From assembly GCA_008360955.1 (NCBI GenBank), contig LUCM01006633.1, positions 1 to 64,000 of the forward strand: a DNA stretch of 64,000 bases. The letters run 5' to 3'. Position 1 is the stretch's first letter. Each line of letters opens with the position of its first letter. Under the pieces are notes generated by a model. It saw only the letters and a list, made by a program, of their open reading frames with translations. It was not told the origin of the DNA and made no database searches. A program made the position numbers and the translations under genes. The DNA is from Fasciolopsis buskii. Taxonomy: Eukaryota; Platyhelminthes; Trematoda; Plagiorchiida; Fasciolidae. Positions 21,765 through 32,819 of the stretch are shown piece after piece.

Positions 21765-24217
21765 ATGGCTGGGGAGACTTCTTCAACGACGACTTCCGTC
21801 GATAATACTGAGGCATTTCAGCGCACTATGAAGCAGATCTACTTGCGATACGAAGATTTTGAGCATGATTTTCTTGATTTCCAATATGTGACTAACTCAA
21901 AATTTTACAACTATGGGTCGAAAGCTGGGAGAAATTGGTCCGGTGAACATGCTGACAAGAGGCCTCTCTGTCATCTCTATTCTCGGGTGAAATTCCGTTG
22001 TGGATATTACCGAGAAAACGAAAAAGACCCTAGGTAAGCACATCCTTCTTGAACACAACGCATACCGATTTCGTTACTTATAATTGCACAGGTTCGCCAA
22101 TCATTCGTGTCCGGCATTCGTTGCTGTTCGTGCGGTGGGGAAAAAGTATCGCCTCGTTCGATGGTCAATGGTTCATAATCACGCGTCCCATCTAGAAGAT
22201 CAATCAGATGTTCAAAGAAAAGATCTGACAACCAATCACTACTGCCAACTTCATCAAACTGTTGACAGTTTGACCAGTGTTCCTGTTGACACTTCACATG
22301 TGTGTGGTATTTCCTATCAAAATCTAACTAGTCACGATGTATCTTCCTCAAAATCTCTTTCATCCAGTCGGAAACAAACCAATACAGGTTCCCTCGAAGG
22401 TCACAATCTCCGTGGTCATGGTGCCCTGCGCCTCATTTCACGTGGAGGCTACGTGCGTGGCGCACTTTTCATCCCTCACTACGTGAAGACCATAGCTGGC
22501 GAGTATTTTGATGTGATTTTAACGGATACTACTACTGATGTAACGCCATACGGCGGATACCTGTTATGGCATGCAATGTTCATTGATCAGACGGGATTCG
22601 GGAAATCTTTCTTTTATGCAATTCTCCCAAATGACAAAATGGTCAACTTTCAGAAAGCAATATCGTTCATGCGCGAACGGGTTCCACAGACGGCCAATTG
22701 TAAAACAATCATAGTTGACCACAGACTGGCCCAAACAAAGCTAATTAGCCGCATCTATCCTAGCACACGTGTTCTCATTTGTCGCTTTTCCATCCTCGCC
22801 GATTTAGAAAAGCATTGTAGACTGGTCCAATGTGTTTCTTCCAAGACTAAAGATAATTTGATCCGATGGATAAAAGAATTAATATTATCGCCCAGTAAGC
22901 AAGAGTTTGAAGAGCTTCTGACTAGTATTGCTGAAGCCAGCCCAGAGGTTATGATGTATATTTATCAGACGTGGCTACCTTGTGTTAATCTCTGGTCTTT
23001 CTATGCATGTAAGGATGCTCTGATCTTGAACAGTTTCTCGGAAAACCATACTGAACGACAGAACAAACAGTTACGGAGCGGGCTTCATGCAGGTTCAACA
23101 TTAGCCAATATTTCCGATGCTATTCTGCGGCATGTCAAATATTTGGACGATGCCAGTCAGGCACGTCTATCTGAAGAGTTATCCATGAATTGCCAGGTTC
23201 CATCCGAATTTGAATGGCTCCGACCGATTCTTGCCACACTAACTGGATTTGCACGGGATGTCGTGTTGGGTCACGTACGCAGGCACGAGATCCTAGATTT
23301 ATCGCATCATGAGCAGCGAGCCACAGTCCGATGCACACGTTGTGGCGTTGTCCAAGTCACTCTAGGTCCAATTCCCAAGTGCGAGTGCACATTTTACAAG
23401 CAATGGATGTTACCATGTTCTCACTTGTCGCATGTTACACGGTTTAGTGGTTGCCATATGCGTAATTTGACCAACGGTCGCTGGAATATGATTGCTAGGA
23501 CACGGGTCCTGAAACCTGTTGAACCTGATCTCCAACAGCAGTTCCAATCGCAGCCAGCATCCGAATCGAAATCTATGTTGTTTGTGGAACCACTCACAAG
23601 CACAAGTGTCGTGAACAATCTTTTGGAAGCCCTGAATCAACTAAATTCAGGGCAACTCAGTCAGATATTGCCACAAGTGCAAAAATTAGCCGAAGTTTTG
23701 CGCAGTGGCCCGGACATTCAGATCTTTTGTTGTCAGAACGGAGGGAACGCCTTAGTTCCTCTTTCATCTAACACATCGGAAGTTGTTGCGAAGTGTCAGT
23801 ACTATGCGCCAGCCTGATCTCACCCCGGATGGATCGTTCGAATGTGACAACTCAGTGCATACTTCACCGACCGTGACGAACACATGGTGTCAAAACAATG
23901 CTGCTTTGAATCACCGAGAAACAATTGTCATAAAGTTCGGAGCGCTTCCTCCCTCCTCTGCCAGTTTTCCTCCGTGGCCATCACAACCAAGCAGATTTAA
24001 GCATCGAAAACGTCGTCAAACCCGTACCTTTTAATGGTTCTATAAATCTCGTGTGTGTACTGTCTGTTCGGTTGCCGATGTGTTCACGAATGCAGATCAC
24101 GAAGTTCGTTGGGCGCAGTGTGTCTCATGCAATCAGTCAGTGCATTGCAAGTGTGCAATATGTTCTGCCGAGATCAAATATTACTGTGTTAAGTGCCTAA
24201 ATAAACTGACTTCATGA
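21765..24217 (+). CDS. MULE transposase-derived ZSWIM3-like protein, with SWIM finger and downstream PHD-like finger
   Basis: Exon 1 21765-22033 and exon 2 22092-23817, joined by a 58-nt GT-AG intron, encode 664 residues. ATG at 21765 is the first in-frame ATG. N-terminus: a FAR1/WRKY-like finger (YEDFEHDFLDF, CHLYSRVKFRCGYY, CPAFVAV, HNH), the layout of ZSWIM3-type proteins. Core: a MULE RNase-H-like domain with catalytic candidates D235 (VILTDTTTD), D299 (IIVDHR) and E411 (HTERQNKQLR). The usual C-x2-H between the second D and E reads C-R-F-S, so the His is lost. SWIM finger C520-x-C522-x9-C532-x-H534. After the stop the sequence continues in another frame with a basic KHRKRRQTR stretch, one TAA at 24032, and then a C4HC3 PHD-like finger ending at 24217. 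It is either a nuclear domesticated gene or a young Mutator element. No inverted repeats or target duplication were seen. Confidence 0.85.
22034..22091 (+). other. 58-nt spliceosomal intron
   Basis: Starts GTAAGCA, ends TTGCACAG. Removing it joins AG|G into one Arg codon and links ENEKDP to FANHSCPAF, restoring the CPA...HNH finger across the junction. Without splicing the first frame stops at 22035-22037, immediately after the donor. Frame, consensus and domain continuity agree. Confidence 0.88.
23783..24217 (+). pseudogene. C-terminal extension with PHD-like finger (shifted frame)
   Basis: The frame that overlaps the end of the ZSWIM3-like ORF encodes a Pro/Ser-rich stretch and KHRKRRQTR (possible nuclear signal). 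It meets one TAA at 24032 and then, in the same frame, reads CTVC-x17-CVSC-x4-H-x2-C-x12-CVKC with Trp three residues before the third Cys, fitting a PHD finger (C4HC3). It ends at TGA 24215-24217. The shift near 23783-23815 plus the TAA suggests mutation. No acceptor AG lies between the TAA and the first Cys, so a simple intron does not explain it. PHD fingers usually bind histone tails. Confidence 0.65.
24200..24205 (+). promoter_or_regulatory. AATAAA polyadenylation signal candidate
   Basis: AATAAA occurs inside the last codons of the PHD-like frame, 10 bases before its TGA. It is the only such hexamer near the 3' end of the gene. It fits a compact 3' UTR but is a common hexamer. Confidence 0.4.
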
Positions 24218-25950
24218 TAATCAGCGCCATCGTTTGCATCATCACTTCCTATTGTACAGATTAAGACACGTAATATACATCATTTAAGCAATAGGGAAGT
24301 GTTTTTGCTTGTACCAGTAAGGGTAACCAACAGCCTGATTTGAACCAGGTGCGTTCCCAGGTCGCAGATGGAAAAATCCAACCAGAAGGACAATTACCTG
24401 TTGATCTTGGGCTCATTAGATAGGCGGACAAGCATAGGAAATGTCCTGGGCGTGGTAAGCTTTCGCCCGGCCAGCACTCTAAAGAATACTACAGGTTTAC
24501 TGGTGGCGGTGTGATTTGATTAATGTAGCCCTCGTCTAAGTATAACAATTATCCACCAACTCGACAGAGCGTACCAGAAGAGGCGCGTAAACTGACCAAC
24601 TGCTCACCAGCTCCTTTGGAACAACGTTGCTACCTTGTAGATTGCACTTGGTTGCGCAGAGACCAGAAGTGCACCCTCAATTTGATTCTTGACCCGACCC
24701 TCCTTCGTCTGATGCCGAAGGTGGTTGTCAGTCAGTCCTGTTTTCTGGAGGTAATCTTGCTTCGTCATAGGAAACCCTAGTGGTTTCGAATTTTTTGCAT
24801 TCGCTCGTAATCTTCCCTTAAGGACTATTCAAGAATCTTGCCATGATTCTTCGGAAACTTTTTTCGTCTGTTAAGCAAGGTTAACCTTCAGAACGAGAAC
24901 ATAAGGTCTCAAATTATGTAGTGAACGCGGGATTCTTAAATGGGCCGATTCTCTATGCACATTCCTAATGAGTTGAATGGGATTCTGAGACGGACACGTT
25001 GGTTTTTAAGTCATTTTTCTGATGCATATCTAAAGCTCTGAATACCCTTTATTCTTGGGGTCGTCTGCCAGTCGTGGGTTGCCTGCATCGCTAAAAAGTT
25101 GAAGTCCAAACAAATATGGCACGATTATTTGTTTGGCGATGGATCCAGTCCTAGGTGTCGGTTAACATAGTGTCAGCAGTTGATAGTTGTTCTTTTACGG
25201 TGGTAGCGGAAAGTTTCGCTGTTCCCCACGTTCAACTCGTTATTTATTGATGCCGTTTCCCAGTCGGACCCCAAATGGAAATACACTGAGCAGTATGTTC
25301 AGGAAACAGGGTCCAGCATTACGCTTTCGAATTCCCATTTGGGATGCTGTCGGAAAGTAAAGATCTCGCAGATCCTTCACTTGAACTTGCTGTCCAGCAA
25401 ACTTTTCACTCACGTTTTACTGTTAGTTGTGATTGGCGTGGAAATCAACGCAAGATCGGATCCATTTTTCCTAACCGTGCGATTCTTGACCCCAGTCCTC
25501 CTCCAAATTTGTTTTGATCCCAAGCACACAGCTGAACACTATTTCAAAAACGAAGCCGCGATTAGTTAAGGATTACAAAACTGCAAAATGATCGAAAGTG
25601 GGAGAATTCAAACCCAGGATCTTCACTTTAAAGCTGCCAAATTATACTCATTTTTCCACTTCTGAAGCCCGCTATACATCGGAAACAGCACTCAATATTT
25701 GCCCAATTCACATTGTCAGGTAGGTTTGCAATTCAACATTTTTTGCCTGTGTCGTAAATCATTAGAATCGGCGGAGGAAGGTCAAACTGAGTATGCATAG
25801 TAGTGTGTTGGATAAGCATAGTGCAGGTGACTGTTTGTTGAAGATCCACTCATGATATCCTAGTCCTCTAACCATTGGATGGGAATTTGAGACCGGTGTC
25901 TTTAGCACGTTGTTCTCATGATGATATTTGTTAGTTCTATTATGGTCGGT
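24218..25950. other. unassigned
   Basis: No coding homology. The reverse complement near 25590-25650 has a pol III B-box-like string (GGGTTTGAATTCTCC), which may be a worn tRNA-derived SINE, but no A box could be placed with confidence. Confidence 0.4.
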
Positions 25951-25959
25951 GACCATTCT

Positions 25960-26330
25960 AGGGTTTTTGGTGCCACCAATTTTAGTTCTGTTATTAATTT
26001 TCCAAAAGAACTCGCCCTTTTCTCAGTATTTCGAAATTGACGTTATTTTGAGTATCGCGCGGTTGAAAATTTTTATGTCCGCGAAAAGATTCGTCAAAAC
26101 TCGTTGTGATTGGCTGTTTCACACATCGACCAAGGCCACCCAACACAACTACATAAACAGTGAAGCTCACTTGAATTCGGACGTGTAGTGGTGGGTCACC
26201 AATAAACGCGCGGAAGTCCTGTGTTCGTCTTCTCTCTTCCGCTAGTGGGTTGGGTTAGTGGTTCGTATTCGACGCCTTTTTCTGTCCTGTGTGGCTGCTT
26301 ATTCAAGGGAGCAGCAGTTCCGATCTTCCC
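25960..26330 (+). repeat. solo LTR, gypsy type (LTR family 2, copy a)
   Basis: Aligns by eye with 39150-39530 over its whole length. Shared blocks: 'gtttttggtg', 'attttaatcctgttact' versus 'attttagttctgttatt', 'tgtgattggctgttt', and 'tcaccaataaacgc' versus 'tcatcaataaacgc', followed by 'gtcttctct' and 'cgctag.gg.ttggg'. The AATAAA near the middle fits an LTR polyadenylation signal. No coding sequence is attached on either side. Confidence 0.65.
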
Positions 26331-27439
26331 TTCTGCAGATTTGTGCAGAAGAATCAAAGCCACACATGTTTCTAACCCCAGTGAGTTTGTTAACTTGTCC
26401 ATTGGCAAGCAGTGACATGGAAAATTTGAGCTTATGATTTTCACTACAATGTATTTGTTAACTGTTCTAATCACCCTCCGTAAGAATCACCAGCCACGCT
26501 GTTGGTCCTTTTTGTGTCAGCGTCAGTTGCTTCTAGTGGGTGATCCCTGGACCGTAGAATTCCCAGTGAGAAATAAATTGCGATCAAGTGCACAAACGAT
26601 GTCTAAACTTAGCCAAGAATCAACATCATATAAAAGGGAGGAGCGTGGGTACATGCCGTTGGTATTAATCATCCAGCACAATAAACGATTGTGACTAGCT
26701 GAGATTCATGGGGATGTGTTGACGGTTGATTAATTGGCGGAGTGATGGGGAAGGCAGGCGGTGTTGTCAGACATCGTTTTACATGAAATTGGTATTTGAG
26801 GAAACGATTGGTTCATGGACGCGTGACATATCCACACTGTTGTTTGAAATGCGCCCATCTGCCTTTGGTTACTCTTAACACAATAGTTCCCCGTTGGCGG
26901 AATGTTGGTTTGCACTTTGCCCATGAGGTAATTTCACAGATTTCTTACTCCCTGATATTCTGTCAAGCCTCAAGTAAATGGGATTTAGAACTGAAAAATA
27001 GCCAATGATAGAAGGACGTAGGTTCGACGTAAAGGAGATAAAGTAAGGCTTTAGCAACCCAAGAAAGTTGCTAATTATTCCCGCATGCAAACTCAGAGGA
27101 AGGAGCAGCAAGCCAGAGGTTTTGACGTTTCCTCGAAAATCAGAAGACGATATTAACACTCAGAATTCAACCGTTCGCAAGCAGAGCAGGCGGAGTCGTA
27201 TTTTTCAGTTGGCGAGAACTAATTGGTATTTCTGCACACGAACCCAGAACATTCACAACCCCATGAGATAGAACGGCAAACAAACTCCCTGACGCTAAGT
27301 ATCGATTATTTGAGTTGTTCAGGTATTTCGTACAAACGAACATGGCCATCTCCAGGTCGCTACACACAGAAGGGAACTGACAAAGTGACCCTTCGATCTA
27401 ATTGAAGGCCTAGTGCTAATCTATCCGGCCTTCCCAACT
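26331..27439. other. unassigned
   Basis: No recognised domain or repeat partner. The 3' LTR of the gypsy-3 element, expected in its lower-coordinate part, does not resemble either LTR family seen elsewhere in the window. Confidence 0.35.
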
Positions 27440-28379
27440 TAAAGTTCGATGGCACATCGGTTGTAACTCTTCGTGTTCGGCCACGAGTCGCGTGCAACAT
27501 GTAAGGTGGGAAAATGTGCGTGAGTAGGTGCCTCTCGGCCAAAATGGGAACTGGCAAGACCCGCCGGATACACCAGAGTAATTTTTTTGTTTTCAAAAGT
27601 TTCTTTACTTGTCTGTGCACTGCAGTCAAAACGGTACTTGGTACAAACGTGAACCATGTCAACCACTCCCTTGGGCCAATGAACATACTGGCCGGATCTC
27701 GTACGGGGTGCTATTACCGTTTCAGTCGGGGTCGCGGCCAACTTGGGGGTGGTGGGGGCCGTGTCAGGTGGCGATGCCACTGGGCTATGGATACTGTCTC
27801 ACGCTTCCCATTTGGTTCAATCGCATAAGAACGGTCACGTCTTTCACCCTCCCATGTACGTTGTGGTGACGTCAGAACGCTGTCCACACATGCAAAAATG
27901 TAATCGCGCGTCGACAGCTCTGCGGGTACGTAAGATTATCAGGATCGCACATGTGGTAAATGCATCTATGGGCGACGCATAAGCGCATTTGACTGTTGAG
28001 ACTACAGGAACCCGTCATCGTCGTTCACTCTACCCATAAAGAAGTAGTCCCCAAATAAGCAAAGGGCTCTGTCGTATGAGTTCGGCATTTGATGCTCCGA
28101 TGTCGGGTTCAATAGCTAACTGCAACCCGAGAAGAACGGTCAGGTAAGCCTGTGCCCAGTTAGAACTGTCGGAAGCACATACTGAAACTTTGAGCTGCCG
28201 GTGAAACGCTCCACTATGTTATTAGAGGCAGGATGATATGTGGGACGTGAGTGATGACAGCCCAAAATATGGAGTGTACCTCTAAACAGCTGGGACTCAA
28301 ATCATGCCCCGCAATCGGTCATCACCGTGACAGGACAACCATAAACCAAACCTATTTTCCCATAAACGCAGATACCATT

Positions 28380-28500
28380 GCTTCGGTTTCTACGTTCGTA
28401 ATAGGCATGGCTTCTGGCCAACGGATGAATCGGTCATTAATGGTGAGGAGATACCCAAATTCTCTACAGGGACTGAGAGGAACTACGATGTCCATGTGAA
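28380..28500 (-). pseudogene. gypsy-3 integrase core fragment
   Basis: Reads MDIVVPLSPCREFGYLLTIN then DRFIRWPEAMPITNVETEAM and VSAFMGK before a stop. The family motif is 'vHiDivGPLP.s.g..YlLT.iDRftRWpeA.Pi...tae.va'. The first catalytic Asp (MDIV) is kept. The second (TDRG) reads damaged as 'PIAGHD' or a shifted frame downstream. Confidence 0.85.
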
Positions 28501-28829
28501 CATGCGAAAAGTGACCCGTTGCCGTTGCACACTAGCCAACTAGAGCGACTGTGTTCCGGTTTGCCTTAGCCTATTGGCACTGAACGCACGTGCGAGCCCG
28601 CTGGCCAAGTGAATCTCTCAGCGACATTTATTCGGCGCCACGATAGGGGGGCGACTGGTTGCAGGTAAAGTAAGGTTGTGTCGCAAACTATGGAGCTAGA
28701 GGAAGTAACTAAGAGAAACTGCTGGAATGAACGAATTATTCTTACGAATATCCCCCACGTCCAAATCAGAACATTGGGCTGCAGCCAGCGCCGCGAAGTC
28801 TGTGGTTGGTGGCTGATTAAAAGTAGCAT

Positions 28830-29030
28830 TTACAAGGAAAAATCATTCACCACATTAGCAGTGATAGGAACTTGTCGAATGTCACTGGGATGCTGCGTTA
28901 CGAAATCTAAATGCCGCAGTCCACGTGGCCAGTGTTTGTCAGATGGTTTATGAATACCGTAAGTGGCAGACTTATTGTCCTTACGGACACTGAACTGCCG
29001 TCCTTCCAGAACATGTCGGAAGTGTCTCAC
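28830..29030 (-). pseudogene. gypsy-3 RNase H fragment
   Basis: A 66-residue frame with HFRHVLEGRQFSVRKDNKSA (TDHKPL worn to KDNKSA), YGIHKPSDKHWPRGLRHLDF and DIRQVPITANVV. The alignment to gypsy RNase H is continuous. The catalytic Asp of the DHKPL box survives as D of KDN. Confidence 0.85.
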
Positions 29031-29620
29031 TGTGCTATGAACGGCCAGTAGTTAACGACTGAATGTGAAATATCGTATTGTAGCTGGTAGCGGACAGCGA
29101 GAAGAGAAAGCAAGAGGTTGCCTCAGTGGGGTAGATCACTGTTGAAGCACACAACCTATGGCTTTGTCTGGAGCATCAGTGACTATGCTTAAGCTGATTG
29201 CCGGATCAAAATGAACTAGCAAAGTAGCGAAGGCCAAAGCTGCATTTGAAGGCAGCTGTAGTTTCTCACGGTTCTACCAGGCCATCTTTGGCGCCACTAA
29301 GTCGATCATTTAAAAGCCGCATTAAGGAATAGACCGACGATAGTAGCTAACCATCCCGTCAAATGGATGAACTGCTGATGGTGAAGTGAATAACAAAGGC
29401 TCACGGATTGTTTGCACTCTCTAGAGGCAAAGAGCCTTGCGGATCGATCGTGTGACTTAAAAATTCTGCTAGGTTTTCGAAAAAATTCTTTCCGCGCTGA
29501 CGGTTATGCTCTGTTCCGCTAAACGCCCGAATAGTTGGCGCAAGTGGTGAGCATGGTCTTCTTCAGATTTGCTAAGGACCAAAATGTTGATGCATGCGAA
29601 AACAAAATCTAAGCCTCCTC

Positions 29621-30119
29621 AGCCAGTACAAGAAGGCACTCGAGTATCCTCTTGCCGTCTCAAAAAGGGACTCAAGAAATTTTCTTTTGGTGCTTTCTGT
29701 TGAAATAATGGGCTTAAGGTGCCATATAAATGCAAAACTTGTACGAAAAACGTTTTATTGAGCATATGAGATTCATAGTTAATTGAAAGAAGAGATTTTC
29801 CTCAAGAATTAAAGCCACTGTATTATCGTCCCGAGACCAGATGATAGCTTCATTATTAGGCCTCCCATGATAAAAGGGCCTGGAATTTTCAGTGAGAAAC
29901 CGTGATAATCAATATTTAATTTGCATTATGATGTTTTCCTCGCTTTTGTTTAAGTTGATCAGAACTGCTTCGGCGCCGGGCCGGTATATATATATATAAT
30001 ACACCGGCTTGAAAACAAGCGCGACGCCAACACAGCATGTAAATGGAACTTCGCAAAAGAAGGACAAACCATAGCAAACCAACTCATTTTTTATGTTTCC
30101 GCCGTACACCTTGTGATTT
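29621..30119. other. unassigned
   Basis: A TA dinucleotide run occurs at about 29985-29998. No domain was recognised. Confidence 0.4.
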
Positions 30120-32290
30120 TTTGGTTGTTTGGATTATTTTTTTGGGGGGGATGAGTTCTGCAGACAGGCCACGGTATTTGAGCGGCTAACTTCGGTTCTA
30201 AACCACATCTCGGCGTCCCCAACCAACAACAATCCTTATCTTTTGGGCTCCAACCACGGAGGGACGAACCACCAAAAGAGGCCAAATTCGAAGTCAGCTT
30301 CTTCACATCTTCACTTCAAGTCAGCCTAAATTCCATGCCGCTTCTTCCGGCCTTGCAGAGCACAAGAAGGTGGACAATGGCCAGGCATATGCAATCTGTT
30401 TAAGGCACGGAGAGCAACGTAGAGTGATGACCTTTGTCTGCACCTCGTTGCTCATCCGATGTTCCCACCAAACACTGGCAATGCCTCGGTGACATCGATG
30501 GTCGGACACAGAAAATCTTCGAACATCCTCAACGCGGATAGGCCAGGTCCTGCAACCGCAAAGTAGAACACTACAAAGTCTGGCATTGTACACTCTTGCC
30601 CTGAGGGAAAGCCGGATGTGACGGCGATACAGGTTCACGAACACTGTTGTTGCCTTCACAATTCCTGACGTGACCTCCCCAACACTGCCAGGTGTTATCA
30701 GGCACTCAAGACACTTCTAATTGATGAATGAGTGGGTGACTGCAAGCACAGGTTCCCACCAGTCTTGAAGAATTACCTTGCATTTTGAAGATGTGAAGCA
30801 CATACCGTATCTAGTGACCTCAATCACCAAGTGGTCTAACACTCGTTGAATTGCGAGGCGATACACTCGGCTTACTCTAAGTAAAAAACTGTTCCTTGGG
30901 AGGAGTCCAATGCCTCCATCTAAAAGACCAGAGAAATTTGAATAGAAATGAGAATGTGGGGCAGCCTGCCGTACTCCACTGTGACGAAAAAGGGTAGCGG
31001 AAACTGGTCATAAGCCCTAACTCGAAGTGACGTACGACGGTGCAACTTCTCAGTTACTCCATTTCGTAACAAACAATGCCAAAATGCTGACCTATCAACG
31101 AAGGCGAAGCCTACGCGAATGTCCAAAAACAGTAACCGTTGGTCTTTGGGAAGAAAAACGGTATTCTATCAACCGCCGGAGGGTGAGGATTTGATCGAGG
31201 CATTCACGACCAGCGCGAAACCCAGCCTGTTCCTCACAAGTTTGACCCTCACACATGTTGTACAACCTGCGAAGAATGACGGACGAAAGCAGATTCGACG
31301 CCAATAGGGTTAGGCCAGTACCCCTGTGGTTAGCGCAGTCTGCACAGGCCCTTTGTTAAAATGGGGATAACGGTTGACTCTTCCATGAGAAGGGGGCCTT
31401 TTCGAGTACCAGATGTTCGAGGACAAAACTTGGAGTTCTCCAACCCGTTCCAATCCTCCATCTTTAAATAGAGCTGGGGAGCCCGGTGCTTCATACCGTC
31501 CTAAGGTTCGTATTTCCTTGAGGATCTTCGACTCAGTTGGTTTTTCTGTTGTAACTGGTCACCGGTTGCTTGCTGGAATAGCTGCGGGAGGCGCTAATAC
31601 TGAGTTCCAGGTAAATTGTGCCCCGTCAAGCTTACGAGATATCGCTGCAGGTTTTGGATAGGCGAGCAGATAGTTTCGCCCACATCGGTGGTTGAACGGC
31701 TTGTGGTAATTTCCTGTAGCGGTAGCACGTTCCATCCCCAAAGCTTTCTGAGACCACCAGATTTCGCCATCCCAAGTTTGTATTGAGTTCACGTCTCGCT
31801 ACAACCCGTGCTTCATTATACTCGCTACCAGCCGGGATAGAGTGGAGTGCGTGAAGAAAGTGCAAAGACTCAGTATAAATCCAGGGCATCAAAAGGTGGT
31901 GGGTCAGACTAAAACTCACCAAGTCCGCGAATGCTAGGCATTCTTGATAAGCGACCAGTGCTCGTTGTTGGTTTGAGTGGGGGAAAATTCTAATTTTTCA
32001 GCGGTGTGCTTCAAAGGATTGATAGGCATTTCGGATCAGACAACTTGTCGCAATCCAACCGATGCTGCAACATGCGTTTCGATCACCCACCAAAGCACAG
32101 AGATAAGGGAACATGCCCTTGAGGACAATTGCCATTATGTTATGCGGCTTGTGCAAGCTGAAGTTGGGTGTTCCTGTTGATCCAAGGACAATGATGGGAA
32201 CACTACACGAGACCCCCGTGATGATTCTTCTCAATGGGATGTATATTCGCTTCAGCTTAGAATAATGCCTGCAAAGAGCTTTAGAGCGCA
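30120..32290 (-). mobile_element. RTE-type LINE, linker to C-terminus (RTE-2)
   Basis: Minus strand, high to low. Linker: LIKNA, PWIYTESLHFLHALHSIPAG (32000-31840), ARRELNTNLGWRNLVVSESF, MERATATGNYHKPFNHRCGR (31720). RT: IYNMCEGQTCEEQAGFRAGR-type motif (LYNMCEGQTCEEQAGFR, 31260), ECLDQILTLRRLIEYR, then worn motif A and HRRTSLRVRAYDQFPLPFFV. C-terminus: LSLRARVYNARLCSVLLCGC, RVEDVRRFSVSDHRCHRGIA (30560) and SSLRGWSPKDKDCCWL (30240). The segment 31800-32100 is shared with 11490-11750. It is a long copy but broken by many shifts. Confidence 0.88.
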
Positions 32291-32299
32291 CCGTGGCAC

Positions 32300-32819
32300 C
32301 CGCTCATGGTATCATCGAATTGCAAATTTACGTCAATGCTCTCCCCATTCAAAGACCCAGTGCAGCAATTGTGGCCAATTTCCGGTCCCAGAGTGAAACC
32401 AACATCATCGGAATTTTGATATGACTTTTTGGCGGCAACTCAAAGCCCATGGATGCGACCCAGTGCTGCATAGCTGGTGGACGTAACAGTGAGCAATGTG
32501 TTTATGAGTGTCACTATAGTTTTTAGTTCATGACACATCAGCCGCTTCTTATTAATTTTTGCCGTTGTTGAGTTCGTTATTGATAACATTGTTGGCGTCG
32601 TCCATCAAATTTGGATAGTCGGGAATAACAATGGTCGCTGGATGAAAACAACATCCACTAAGCTAATGAGGGCTGTAATCCGCCGTCGAACTTCGACATA
32701 AGGCTACACAAGTTGGTTGGTAGTTTACTTCTAGATAAGGCCTTATTTCAGAAAACTACGACCATGCTTGCTACAACATTTGACTGAAATTCCATCAACG
32801 AATGCCACGTGGCATATTG
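32300..32819. other. unassigned
   Basis: May hold worn endonuclease sequence of RTE-2, but no motif (GDFN, SDH) could be read reliably. Confidence 0.35.

Larger units (their letters stand above)
27440..29620 (-). mobile_element. Ty3/gypsy pol remnant: RT end, RNase H, integrase, pol tail (gypsy-3)
   Basis: Minus strand, high to low: RT end SKSEEDHAHHLRQLFGRLAE (29580-29500); RNase H MRHFRHVLEGRQFSVRKDNK, LRHLDFVTQHPSDIRQVP (29030-28830); integrase zinc region FTWPAGSHVRSVPIG (near 28600); integrase core MDIVVPLSPCREFGYLLTIN, DRFIRWPEAMPITNVETEAM (28500-28380) with the first Asp present; pol C-terminus RTRSGQYVHWPKGVVDMVHV (27700). Stops and shifts occur throughout. Gag and protease are absent on the 5' side. 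Confidence 0.9.

Noticed and set aside
22007..22297. minus-strand 96-residue frame and others opposite the ZSWIM3-like gene
   Set aside because: Antisense shadows of a gene whose plus-strand frame carries clear domains.
25590..25650. third tRNA-derived SINE (minus strand, B-box-like string)
   Set aside because: No A box at the right distance and no similarity to the other SINE copies.
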